From Ctenosaura bakeri (Eukaryota > Chordata > Lepidosauria > Squamata > Iguanidae): a stretch of DNA of 64,000 bases. The translations under genes were made by a program, and so were the position numbers. Shown in pieces: positions 10,301 to 20,300 of this stretch (position 1 is the stretch's first letter; each line of letters starts with the position of its first letter). The stretch is from NCBI GenBank assembly GCA_948474755.1, contig CAOLHI010001249.1:95001-159000 (forward strand), written 5' to 3'. Under the pieces are notes generated by a model, which was not told the DNA's origin, searched no databases, and saw nothing but the letters and a program-made list of their open reading frames with translations.

Positions 10301-12497
10301 AGAGAGCTTGACTCTGGATGGAAATAATATGGAGTCTGTGACTGGACCATTCCATCTCCCCAACTTAAAGTATCTTAGCATAGAGAATAATAAGTTGCAA
10401 TCTTTCTCTGAAGACTTTTTCACATCTCTTCATAGTTTGCTGTTTCTCAATTTAAATGGTAATTTACTGACTGACATGCCCCCAGAACTGCCCAAATCTT
10501 TACTGTCACTGAAGTTAGAAAGAAATCAACTCAAAAGGCTGAGATCTGGAGATGTGAAAAGACTGGCAAATTTGTCAGAACTTTTCTTGTCAGAAAACCA
10601 GCTTTCATCAGTTGACGGTATACAGCATCTTTCCAGTTTAACAAGACTGGAGTTAGCTGGAAATAAACTCCAAACAATACCAAACAGATTACCAATCACA
10701 TTGCAGAAAATTGATTGTAGCAAAAACCTGATAGAGAAAATTCAAGCACAAGAATTCCAGAATCTTCAGGACCTCAAGCATTTGTTCCTTGACAACAATA
10801 TTGTTACCACATTTGAAGATGGGGCACTTCAAAAATGCACACTGCTGTCCAATTTAGCACTTGAACAAAATCTGCTTCATTCTATTCCACTACGGTAAGC
10901 AAGAATTCTGATTTTTTTAAAAAAACTTATTTTAAAAGTACATTTCCAGACACGGGGCACTGGAAAAAGTGTAAACATTGTAACCATCAGTGGTAGTACA
11001 TACCACAACCCAGCCAGAAGAGGATATTTCTGAAACAGACTTCCATGCTTTAAAAAAAATCTACTTGTGCCACAGTCCAAACAATGTAATTACTGGGATC
11101 ACTGAAAAGCCACTGGGGGAATCTGTCCCCATCCAGATATCATTGGATATTAAGTCCCATCAGGGCCAGACAATATATTACATAGTCAGGCAAGACAAGA
11201 GTTGGAAGTTCAACAACATATAGAAGACCACATGATACCCAGACCAGTGAAACCCAGCATCCTTCCATTTGAACTGCTCCTAATGCTGCCAGTCAGATGC
11301 CATGCTGCAGCTATTCTTATCTTTTCCTTCACATATTCTTTTGTAAAAAGAAAAAAAAAAGATTGAAACAGCATAGAAAGGCATGGGAGAGTTACAAATG
11401 GAAGTCAGCATTGTCTGAACCCACTGTAAAATTCTGTAAATGAGGCAGAGTGATTACAAAATAAAAACCTTGTCTGGAAATACCTCAGGTTCCATTCTCT
11501 CACACCTCAGCTTTTTGATGAAGAGCAGCTCCCCACTCAGTAACACAGTTCTCTTGGTGCCTTGCTAGCACTTGGCTTAAGGCTTTCTGATGTCTGTTGT
11601 AAAACTGGAATCCTGAGCTGTGTGGCAGAACTGTAGAGTGCCAATGACAGTATCTTAGGAAAGATCAAAGTGTATATGGCATATGTACCATTTATTTTGT
11701 TATTTTGGAAGGAAAGCTAGGTTTTACTGTCTGATTTCTCAAGCAAATAGAAGGACTTAAGGTTCGTTAACCTCAACCATCATGTTTCAGAGATGAGTCT
11801 TCCAGAGCCCAGGCCCAGATTACAACCGAGTTTGGACTGTGGGCAAGAAGCCAGGTTTAAATTCCTATTATTAACTTGGTGGCATTGGGGCATGTCAGGG
11901 TTTCTCATCTTAGGTTTTTGTGAGGAGAAATGAAACAGAGGCTTAAGACTATTGTGAGGAGAAATGAAACATGTGCTGTAAAATGTTTGACGTGTTTATA
12001 GTTGCTACAGAAATAATAAACAATGCATGTTTCTTATTTTCCTTTTCAGCCTTCCACATAAGCTAGCCAGACTGGATCTGAAAGGAAATAGCATACAAAG
12101 AATTAAAGAGCAAGAACTGTCACATCTTCAACACCTACAGGTTTTAAATCTACGGAACAACAAATTATCCACTTTAGATTACAGTCTTTTGAAATATTTG
12201 CCTCGCCTCAGGTACTTGTATCTGGATGGCAACCCGTGGAATTGCACTTGTGACCTCCTTAAAACCAGAAAAGTGCTCGTGGCTAAAGGCACAGATGTTA
12301 AAGGGGGACACTGTACATCACCAACAGAAAGCAGGGGTGAAAACTGGATGTCTTCCAAAAGGATCCTGAATTTGTGCTCACTCAATGATCTGCATTCATC
12401 TGAAGAGGGGAAAGAAACTGGAAAGAAAGGAAATGTTGATGATCCCTCCACTCTCAGAGTAAATATGGACGATTACTATGACTATGACTTTGATTAA
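4123..12497 (+). CDS. NEPN: Nephrocan, secreted leucine-rich-repeat protein (3 coding exons)
   Basis: The coding exons are 4123-4311, 9993-10894 and 12050-12497. Joined they give 1539 nt, that is 512 residues plus stop, with no frame break. Residues 1-17 form a hydrophobic signal peptide. C21, C25, C27 and C35 form the N-terminal SLRP-type cysteine cluster. I count 17 leucine-rich repeats, the last running into an LRRCT-like cap (N425-P-W, then C429, C431, C452 and C473). The tail (501-512) is Asp/Tyr-rich and could carry sulfated tyrosines. Repeat order, cap and acidic tail match nephrocan as I remember it from mouse, which is about the same length. Nephrocan is a secreted SLRP-family protein reported to inhibit TGF-beta signalling. 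In human the gene is, to my knowledge, a pseudogene. Here it looks functional. It sits directly upstream of NUS1 on the same strand. A paralogous SLRP is the only alternative and is less likely. Confidence 0.93.
4355..4381. repeat. (CATC)n(CACC)n microsatellite
   Basis: Short tetranucleotide run just inside NEPN intron 1. Confidence 0.85.
4548..4650. mobile_element. Short inverted-repeat element, ATGTTGTTG family
   Basis: Ends near CTAGATGTTGTTGCAC and a complementary TCTAGCAACATTTTGAGG enclose AATGCTGGGAGTTGCAG. Related copies lie at about 57140-57245 and 61390-61500. I remember such small hAT-like MITEs as common in sauropsids; no target duplication is visible here. Confidence 0.45.
5007..5448 (-). 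mobile_element. tRNA-derived SINE, interrupted by a palindromic MITE
   Basis: On the minus strand the head (near 5448) reads AGCCAGTGTGGTTTAGTGGT, and the tail near 5007 carries the TGACTTGAAAG-type end. The same family is complete at 46783-47022 (minus) and 29831-30029 (plus). The body is split at about 5209-5407. Confidence 0.75.
5209..5407. mobile_element. Palindromic MITE inside the SINE
   Basis: Inverted arms (TTGCACTACACTGTTATAGTG and its complement around 5385-5403) with the family motifs TTCCACTTTCAA and AACCCCAG. It separates SINE parts that are contiguous in other copies, so it is the younger insertion. Confidence 0.7.
6020..6235. repeat. Unclassified dispersed repeat, copy 1
   Basis: Shares GGTTTCCACATCAG, CTCCAGGTTTAGT, AAATTTAA and TTCAGGGTGCT, in the same order, with about 55515-55690. 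No family is recognised. Confidence 0.45.
6757..6916. mobile_element. Palindromic MITE (160 bp)
   Basis: Almost the whole element is an inverted repeat running from GGCCATTTCTGCACTAG to CTTTAGTGCAGAAATAGCC. A 3-bp duplication ATT flanks it (6754-6756, 6917-6919). Diverged arms suggest an older copy than those at 13141 and 14757. Confidence 0.8.
7000..9300. other. NEPN intron 1, no gene seen
   Basis: AT-rich, with homopolymer runs and a C9 tract near 8388. No exon-like or transposon-like signal is recognised. Confidence 0.4.
9304..9740. mobile_element. GC-rich insert, probable GGCCCTTT-type MITE
   Basis: A CpG-rich block in AT-rich intron. The left edge GGCACTTTCTGCA and the right edge GCATGGCA...TGCAAAAAGGGCC resemble the ends of the element at 1967-2454. 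No clean target duplication is seen. The right 40 bp form a hairpin of their own (GGCCCTTTTGCATG with its complement, 8-nt loop). Confidence 0.45.
9993..10894 (+). CDS. NEPN: NEPN coding exon 2 (LRR array)
   Basis: The acceptor is a pyrimidine tract ending cccccag at 9992. The first codon, GTC, is in frame with exon 1. The exon encodes about residues 64-363, thirteen regular LxxLxLxxN repeats without a stop. It ends two bases into an Arg codon at the consensus donor gtaagc (10895). Confidence 0.93.
10895..12049. other. NEPN intron 2
   Basis: No gene or clear mobile element. A 20-bp block (TTGTGAGGAGAAATGAAACA) occurs twice, at about 11919 and 11953. Confidence 0.5.
12050..12497 (+). CDS. NEPN: NEPN coding exon 3 (last LRRs, C-terminal cap, acidic tail)
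   Basis: The acceptor ccttttcag ends at 12049. The first base completes the Arg codon split from exon 2. The exon encodes the last two to three LRRs, the NPWNCTC cap motif, the distal cap cysteines and the Asp/Tyr-rich tail, stopping with TAA at 12495-12497. Confidence 0.93.
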
Positions 12498-12958
12498 GCT
12501 TACCCAGAACTCAGGTTTAACTCATTTCTCTCCCAAACCACAACTGAGACATTTCTTGAGGCTTATGAAATCCTGTGCAATAAGATGTCCCTCAACATTA
12601 CTCAGATGCATCTATGGTTCAACAGTTAAATCTCTTTTCCTTTGTCTGCTTATCTAGATGGGACAATCTACTGCCATATTATTATCACTTAGATAACATT
12701 AAGATATATACTCTCACACAGTTACCTGGTATTACTTATATCACAATTATTATTATTATTTTAGTCTTTAAGATACAATGGGTTACTCTGTGGGGTTTTG
12801 TTTTTGCTGCTGCAGTTTCTCATTCCTTTGGAAACTGTATCCAAAGCTGCACATGAACACATTAGTTAGCTGAGCATGTGTGTGTAGGTGTAGTCCTTTT
12901 TGAAAACAATTAAATGTGGTGTCGCCAAACGCAAATATACAGAAATCAGGAGAGCTCA

Positions 12959-12964
12959 AATAAA
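12959..12964 (+). terminator. Poly(A) signal, NEPN 3' end (candidate)
   Basis: AATAAA lies 462 bp after the NEPN stop. It is followed by a T/G-rich stretch (about 12965-13010). It is the first canonical signal downstream of the gene and lies before the NUS1 CpG island. Confidence 0.5.
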
Positions 12965-13140
12965 TTTTCCCTAAAGTTTGCCCGTTGTAATTTCTGTAAT
13001 GTTTGTACATCATTTCTGGAATGTAGTTCGTTTTAACTGAACAGTTAGGGAATCTTTGGGTATGATGTATCACTATCCAAGGTTTGTTATTTTCCTTATA
13101 TCCTGTTTTAATTCCAAATGGGATTCAAAGCAGCAAGTTA

Positions 13141-13378
13141 GGCCATTTCCGCACTAGCCTGTTATAGCGCATGATTCCACTTCAACCTCCTCTGGAATCC
13201 TGGGGTTGGCAGTTTCGGAGGGGCCGTCCGGCCCCTCCCGAAACTGCAAACCCCAGGATTCCAGAGGAGGTTGAAAGTGGAATCATCGCGCTATAACAGG
13301 CTAGTGTGGAATTCCAGGATTCCAGAGGAGGTTGAAAGTGGAATCATCCCGCTATAACAGGCTAGTGCGGAAATGGCC
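13141..13378. mobile_element. Palindromic MITE with duplicated right arm, next to the NUS1 promoter
   Basis: The element runs from GGCCATTTCCGCACTAG to its complement at 13362-13378. The right arm contains a 58-bp segment present twice (13253-13310 and 13314-13371). The arms are nearly identical and CpG-rich, suggesting a young insertion. Flanks are TTA and TAT, so the target duplication is not perfect. Confidence 0.8.
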
Positions 13379-13763
13379 TATTATCTTCGACGAAGCAGAG
13401 GACCAGGAAACGAGCCATGGCTCGGTGCCATGGCTGTCATGTGCCTTGACGTCCCCGACTTACGGCTATCCTGTCGTATGAAAGGGAAGTATTTTATTTT
13501 TTCAGTGGAATTTTTCCCCCCACATGCTGCTGCCACTAGAGGTCGCTGCGCGCGGCGGAAACACGTGCTGCCGCCAAAAAGCCACCCCCGCAGGCGGCCA
13601 AGAATCTCACTCTCTCCGGTCTCCTCCGGGAGCCGTACGGAGACGCCCTTTCCTTTGGCGGGGCCACGTCATTCGCTCCAACAACCCGGAAACGACACTG
13701 GGCGGCGGCTCCTCGGCCAATGGGCGGCCCGCGCGTAGGCCGGGAGGAAAGGTCAGGGCAGGG

Positions 13764-13817
13764 ATGGAGATGGCGGCGCTCACAGAGGTTGCCGGGCAGA
13801 TAAAGCCGTGTCCGTGA
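13764..13817 (+). other. Short upstream ORF in the NUS1 5' leader
   Basis: ATG in a good context (GGGATGG) opens 17 codons ending TGA at 13815. A second, shorter upstream ORF runs 13834-13860. Both end before the NUS1 start. They matter only if transcription starts upstream of 13764, which the sequence does not prove. Confidence 0.3.
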
Positions 13818-13966
13818 GGGGAAGGGAGGCGCGATGGTGTGCGCCTCGCGCTACGGCTGAGCCTCCCGCGGAACCCTCTCGGCTGCCTTGCCCGCCTCCC
13901 CCTCCCCCGGCCGCCGCCGCCGCCGCCCTCAGCTCCCTTCCCTCCGCCGCCGCCTCCTCCTCCCCA

Positions 13967-14377
13967 ATGAGCGTCGCGTACGAGCTGCTGTGGCGCCTGC
14001 TCCACGTCCTCCTCAGCCTCCAGCGCGCGCTCTTCGCCTGGGTCCGCGGGTGCCTCCGCGGGCGCCGCTCGTGGCTCAGCCGTTGGCGGTGGCGCGCGGC
14101 CTCGGCCGCCGTCGCGGCTTCGCGGGCTCTCTGGCACCGGCGGCGGCCGCCGCGACGGGACCCTTCGCCTTCCACAAACCGGCCGCGGCGGGGCGGAGGG
14201 TGGCCGGCGGCGGCGGCGGCGCCCGGTGGCGGAAGGACGTGAAGTCGCTGCAGAAGCTGCCGGGCCATGTGGGGCTGGTGGTGACCGAGGAGGAGCAGAG
14301 CTACGCGGACGTGGCCAGCCTGGTGGTGTGGTGCATGGCGGTGGGCATCTCCTACGTCAGCGTCTACGACCACGAAG
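13967..14377 (+). CDS. NUS1: NUS1 coding exon 1, with internal frameshift
   Basis: The start ATG at 13967 has a weak Kozak context (C at -3). It opens the conserved hydrophobic N-terminus up to an RAASAAV motif that human NUS1 also has. The reading then has to move to the frame that carries [10 protein letters not shown] and the rest, because the original frame diverges into a Pro/Arg-rich run. The exon ends at 14377 before donor gtgagt, leaving the first base of a Gly codon. GC content is very high, a usual setting for dropped bases. Confidence 0.88.
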
Positions 14378-17300
14378 GTGAGTCGCCTCCGGAGCCGCTT
14401 TCCCCCGCGGCCGCCCCACCCTGGGGTTCCTCCGCCTCGCCCGCTTTCCTCCTTCGCCGTTCCTTTCTCTGAGGAGTGCATGACCTTGGTGTGCCGTGTT
14501 GGCTGATCCAGGCGAGCTCCCTTTCTCTCATTCGTGGCCCGCGGTCTCCTAGTAGTCTTAAGCCCCTTTTCGATCGGGGGTCTTGTTTTCCTTCCGAAAA
14601 CGTCCAGTGTGGTCCGATTTCGGAAATTGAGACGGGTGAGGCCTGGTTACTGTCTCGGTGGGAAACCCTCAGGAAGAGCCTGCGATCTCAAGTTAGGATA
14701 AAGAAAGTAATCGTGCCCGAAAGCGTGGAGCGACGTTTCTAGTCCGAATTGACAATGGCCATTTCCGCACGAGGCTGTCTAGCGCGATGATTCCACTTTC
14801 AACCTCCTCTGGAATCCTGGGGTTTGCAGTTTCGGGAGGGGCCAGCCGGCCCCTCCCGAAACTGCAAACCCCAGGATGCCAGAGGAGGTTGAAAGTGGAA
14901 TCATCGCGCTAGAACAGCCTCGTGCGGAAATGGCCAATGAATGTTGGGCAAGATGGACCCGTGATCTGTCTGAGTGTAAAGCAGTTTCTTATGTGTTGAA
15001 TAAACATGCATAAGATCTCATCATGGCATTGTTGAGATGTAATATGCATGCGGTACAGTCTTGCTTGCTTAGGTTTAACAATGCCTGCTCACAGTTAAGT
15101 TGTAAAGAGAATTTGCAGCCTTATTGTGGCCCAGGGTTTTGAGACAGAGAGAGAGGACCGATTTCATCAGAAGCAATGCCTTAGTTGTCTTAGAGCAGAG
15201 CTTTCCAGACTTTTCATGTTGATGACACACTTTTTAGACATGCATCATTTCACAACACGGTAATTTGGTAAGTGGAGGCAGCCCCTTTACCCAGGCCTGG
15301 CCCACTGCGGCCGCAGGAGAGGCAGCCCCTCCACACAGTAGGTTTCTGTGACATATCTACACACTGCAGCCAACACACTGATGTGTGGCAACACACAGTT
15401 TGGAAAGCTCTGTCTTAGAGCTTAAAGCCCTTTGTTTTTGCTGCAGACTAAATCAACTGTCTTTGAAAATGGTTTAGGTTTCAGGGAGGATAGAGAGAAG
15501 GACAACACTGGGCCCTCAGTATTGGCTATTGTATAGTTCCAGGACCCCTGGCGGATGTCAAAATTTGTGGATGCTCATGGTGTCCTTTATATAAAATGGC
15601 TAAATAAAACTTTGCCTTTTGGATTTTTTTTTGTTATATTATCAAACCATGGTTGGTTGAATTCGTGGATACAGAATCTATGGGTATGGGCAGCTGGCTA
15701 TAGTCCTTTTTCCCCACCTTTTTTCCTTAAAGGAGATATGCCTTTGACAGGTAGTGTTGTTTGGGCATTGAACTATGACTCTAGAAACCAGTGTTCAGCT
15801 CCCCACTGGACCATGGAAACCTACTGGGTGACATGTCACATGCTCTCAGTTCTGGAAAACCCTATATGGTCACCGTAAGCTAGAAGCTTAAAGGCACACT
15901 ACCACAACATATGCCTTTCCAAAGTAGAGGGTACTGAGGTATCCATATCCAAGTCTTCAGTAGATGAAGTCTTCAGTTTCATCTATTCACTCAGTTTATT
16001 TATTCTTTTAGTTGCTATAGTTTCTGCACATTTGGTCTGTGGAAAGGCTTACTGAGATATATCTTAAGAACTGGGGACAGTTTTGAGGTAAAATTTGTAA
16101 ACGGGAGAGGTGCCAGAGGATTGGAGATGAGCTAATACTGTCTGTGTCTTCAAAAAAGAAGATCTGGAAAGCCACAAGCCAGGCAGCCTGATTTCAAAAC
16201 CTGAAAAAAAAATTACAACAGATTTTATAGGAGTCTGTTCGCAAGTATCAAAATGCAGTGGTTAGTAGGCGCCAGCATGGGTTTGTCAAGACCAAATCTT
16301 GCCAGACTAACTACATATCTTCTTTTGATTTAGTAGATGTTTAGTTTAGTAGATGGGAAAGAATGCTGTGGATGACATTTCTTTGGATTTTAGCAACACA
16401 TTGAAGTCTCCTGTGATATTTTGATTAGCAAACTGGCTAAATGTGGAATAGATGGAAACATCATTAGATGGATCCATAATTGGTTAGAAAATTGAGCTCA
16501 AAAATCTTTAATCAGTGGCCGTGCTTCATACTGGAAGTTCTCAAATTAGGTGGCGCTACAGAGTTCAGTCTTGGCAGGCACTCTTTAGTATTTTTATCAA
16601 TAATGTAGATGATGCACTGCAGGGAATCCTTATCAAATTTGCAAATGATACAAAACTGGGAGAGGTAGGTAATACTTGGAATATAGGAACAGAATTCAAC
16701 AGGATCTTGGTAAGCTAGAAAACAGGGCTTAAAAAAATAAAATGAATTTCAATAGAAACCAATACAAATTTTCTGCATTTAGACAATAAAAAACAAATGT
16801 GCAGATATGGGATGGGGAAAACATGACTCAGTGGTACTACATATGAAAAGGACTTTAGGATTATTGTTGATGGTAAGCTGAACCTGAATCAGCAGTGTGA
16901 TGCTGCAGCAAAGAAGGCAAATGCTATCTTAACTTGCATTAATAGAAACATAGTTTCTGAGTGAAGGAAGTAATAGTCTCACTGTATTTTGCACTGGTCA
17001 GGTTTCATCTGGAGGGCAACAAGAATGCTAAGGGTCATGGAGAGCAAAACATACCTGGAAAGCTTGAAGGAGTTAGGCATGTTCAGTTTGGTGAAGAGAA
17101 GACTGAGAGGTGACATGATTGTACTCTTTAAATATCTCAAGGGCTGCCACAAAGAGGAGGGTACAGGCTTGTTCTCTGCTGCCACAGAAGGTAGAAGTAT
17201 GGCACATAGCACCCCTTCCAATTCTGTGATTCTATGACAGGGGAAGGCTGTGTGGCAGAATATGTATCCACATGCCAGTTATTATTCTAGCAGAGAGAAA

Positions 17301-20300
17301 CAGTGGGAACTGAAACTATTTTGTGTGGTAGTGTTTGTCCTATTGTTGATTTCATGGATTGTGGTGCGTTAAATCTAACTTTAACAAAAATAGCGGTCTC
17401 TCCTAACACTTGTTGCCAATTGCCTGACAAGAGGTGCTTACTGGTTATTCTAAGCGTTTATCCATCATGCCAGAACCTAATACAGCATTCCCTTCAGATT
17501 TGTGGATCTGACCTTCATGAATTTGATTATTCACAAGGAGTCCACTTGCCTTCCCATATTCTCCCTGTCCCATTCCCCTACCTTTTGCCAAAGCATGTGT
17601 GTCTTCCTTCCATGCACCCAGATAAAAATGCAAGCAAATGAGGGGGAGGACATGTGCACACCTTCTCTGTGCAGGGGACTGCCTCCTCCCATTGGCTTAC
17701 CTTTTGCCTGGGTGACTGGAAGGAAGGCAGCACACCTGGGTAAAACACAAGCAAATTGGAGCAGGGGGAGCGCTCTCTTGGATTGGCAGGATTTACTTAC
17801 ATTTTTAGGTCAAGAGGCCACTGCAACTAGTTCCTGCAGCATAAGAACACTAGTAGTTTCAAGTGTTGTGCCACATCCAATTCCTGTATTAAGGGTTCAT
17901 TCATGACAAGCAAGTTTGTCACTATACAAAGCGTGTTATCAGAATCCTGAATGCTGGAATATGAGAAATATAAGTAGCTCCCCTACAACCAGAATCCCCA
18001 CTTATCCAAAGCTGAGGAGGGTTATATTTTGAGGATATAACAGCTGAGACTTGGACTTAATACTTGTTTCAGACCACAATGTGTGCTTGCTCAACTCTTC
18101 TGTTGGTTTGGGCTTGGTCCCACCCTTTTGTCCTACCCTGCCTCTTCTCCCCATCTGCCCTAATTCTCTGTCACAATTCTTCCTGTGACTATTATGCAAG
18201 CAAAGAGGTAACTGAGTTGCTTCAGCCATGGGCAAAGCTCTTTTGATTTCCACTGTATTATACTTTCTGCTTCCAGAAAACATGAAGGATCAGACAGTCC
18301 TTTGTGTCATAGGTGCAAAAACATTACAGCAGCGTAGTCCATTTGGTTTCTGTACATAAATTGTTTATTGTTCATGAATATTTATAAAAGACTTAGATCT
18401 GAAGATCTCAGTGTGGTGCACAACAGTACAGAAATATACGATATACGAAGTATTCAAAATTAAATACGTTGTTTACATTGTCCTTGAAATAGACAATAAA
18501 TTGGACTGTGCAAGGCAAGTATGTTTTTAACATGTGTATGAAAACATAATGAATTGAAACATAGTTGACCTTCTGTAAACAAAAGATTCCTTCAATTAGA
18601 AGAGAGAATGAGGATCAGGCAGATCTTTGCTTTTTGGGAAAAGGGATTTTTTTTATCAATCCTTTCTTTACTTTCCATTCACCAACAACAGTGGCCCCTG
18701 AGTTGTGCTGGTAAGGAGGAGTAACAAAAATTGCCTCCTTGTCCCCTTCCTGTCTGCATATTTTGGAGTCTGGCTCTGTACTGAACCTTGTATACCTGGA
18801 TATATTTGAAAATCCATGAAATATTTGATCATTTGATTCAAGATCTGAAGATCAACAATGTCTTGTTTTTTCCAAAACAAGACATTATTGATCTTCAGAT
18901 CTTGATGTCCATGTCAGTTCTTTGATCTCAGGACTTTGCTTCTCCCTTTCAGTGAAATTTTATGCATGCCTGGGACATAAGCACCATTGTTTTCAGTATA
19001 CATACTTGGGAGTAAGTGCTGTTGAACCAGTGAGAGGTCCAAGGAAAGACGCATCGTGTTTGGACTATTAGTCTGATGTTGCATCTGTATCTGAGATCAG
19101 ATACTTTCCTTTATTCCATTCTCCAGCTTCAGGTTTGCAGATAAAAGTAGAGATGAGCAAATCTAAGCAGTTTCACTAGGCAGCTTGGTCCAGTTATAGG
19201 AACCAACCAGCTCCAGATTCTTCTCCATTCCATAGTTTGTAAGGTGGGTCGGAATCTTCCCAATAGCTGTGTTGAACTTTGGAAGCTTCCAAAACTGAAT
19301 GCAACTGGATGTCTTGACCACTTTCCTAAGCCAGAAATAAATGACATCTGATTTGTTATGTCAACTTGCTAATATTGTACATCATTTTCCATAGCGTAGT
19401 GTGGATTGATTTAAATTAGGGTAAAGTAAATCAGCAAAAACAGAAAAGCATGTTCTATTTATAGTGTTTGTGTGCTGTGTTATGTTTAAAAAAAGTTTTT
19501 AGGATGAATCAAGCAATAAACAGGTTAAAAACAACAATAAATCATTAACTTTGATCACGTTTCCCATTTTTGCTACTTCATATATTTCTTGAACAGTAAT
19601 GCAAACCCAGTCACCTAACTATGGTTTAGGAATGTGTTTTGCTTCTGGGGCTGAATTCCAATTTGGGAAAGGATTCAGAAGCAGCATTGTAGCAATGGCT
19701 AATGGTACAGAATGGGATCAGCTGCAATTGTTGCCAATTTCGAGCTTTTTTAAGGGCAGCTAAATTCATTTCATATGTACTCTGGATCGGCTCCAATTCA
19801 ACAGGTTTTTGGAGCAGTTTAATTTTATGCATATCTATTTAGAAGATATTTAAACTTTAAATACTTGGGCTGGCATCCTGTTCAGTAGTGATGATATTCT
19901 AAATCAGGCTTATGATCTTGTAAATGTTTCATATTCACTGTTACAATTGTGGTACCATTGCCATGACTGCCACTTGCCCCTAAAACCCACCTGAAAAGCC
20001 AGGCAGCTGTACTGAGTAAAGAACATCTTCAGTGCTGGAAATGAGGGTCCATCCAGTTTGTTCCCACCAGTGAGTCACATGTGATGAGGAGTTGCAACAG
20101 GACCATACTTTTGCTTGTTGTACCTTGGCTTACTGGCAGGAGAGGGATATACAGATCATCATCCCTCAGTCTCCTGCTCACTGCCAGTACTGAAGAGCTC
20201 CTTTGCTTCAATATGGCTGCTTGGCACTTAAGATGGTTTTAGTAGGTTGGATTGGGAGACAGAGTGTAGCTGTGACATCATAGCTTTTGAGTCCTGTGCA

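Larger units (their letters stand above)
13540..14480 (+). promoter_or_regulatory. CpG-island promoter of NUS1
   Basis: GC content and CpG density rise sharply here compared with the AT-rich surroundings. The stretch holds a CCAAT box in GGCCAATGGGCGG near 13717, an ETS-like CCGGAA near 13686 and a GATGGCGGCG (YY1-like) near 13769. There is no TATA box. This is the usual architecture of a broadly expressed housekeeping gene. Initiation is probably in 13,730-13,830. Confidence 0.75.

Noticed and set aside
13607..14481. Long minus-strand open frames in the CpG island
   Set aside because: They are Arg/Pro/Gly-rich shadows of GC-rich DNA opposite NUS1 exon 1.
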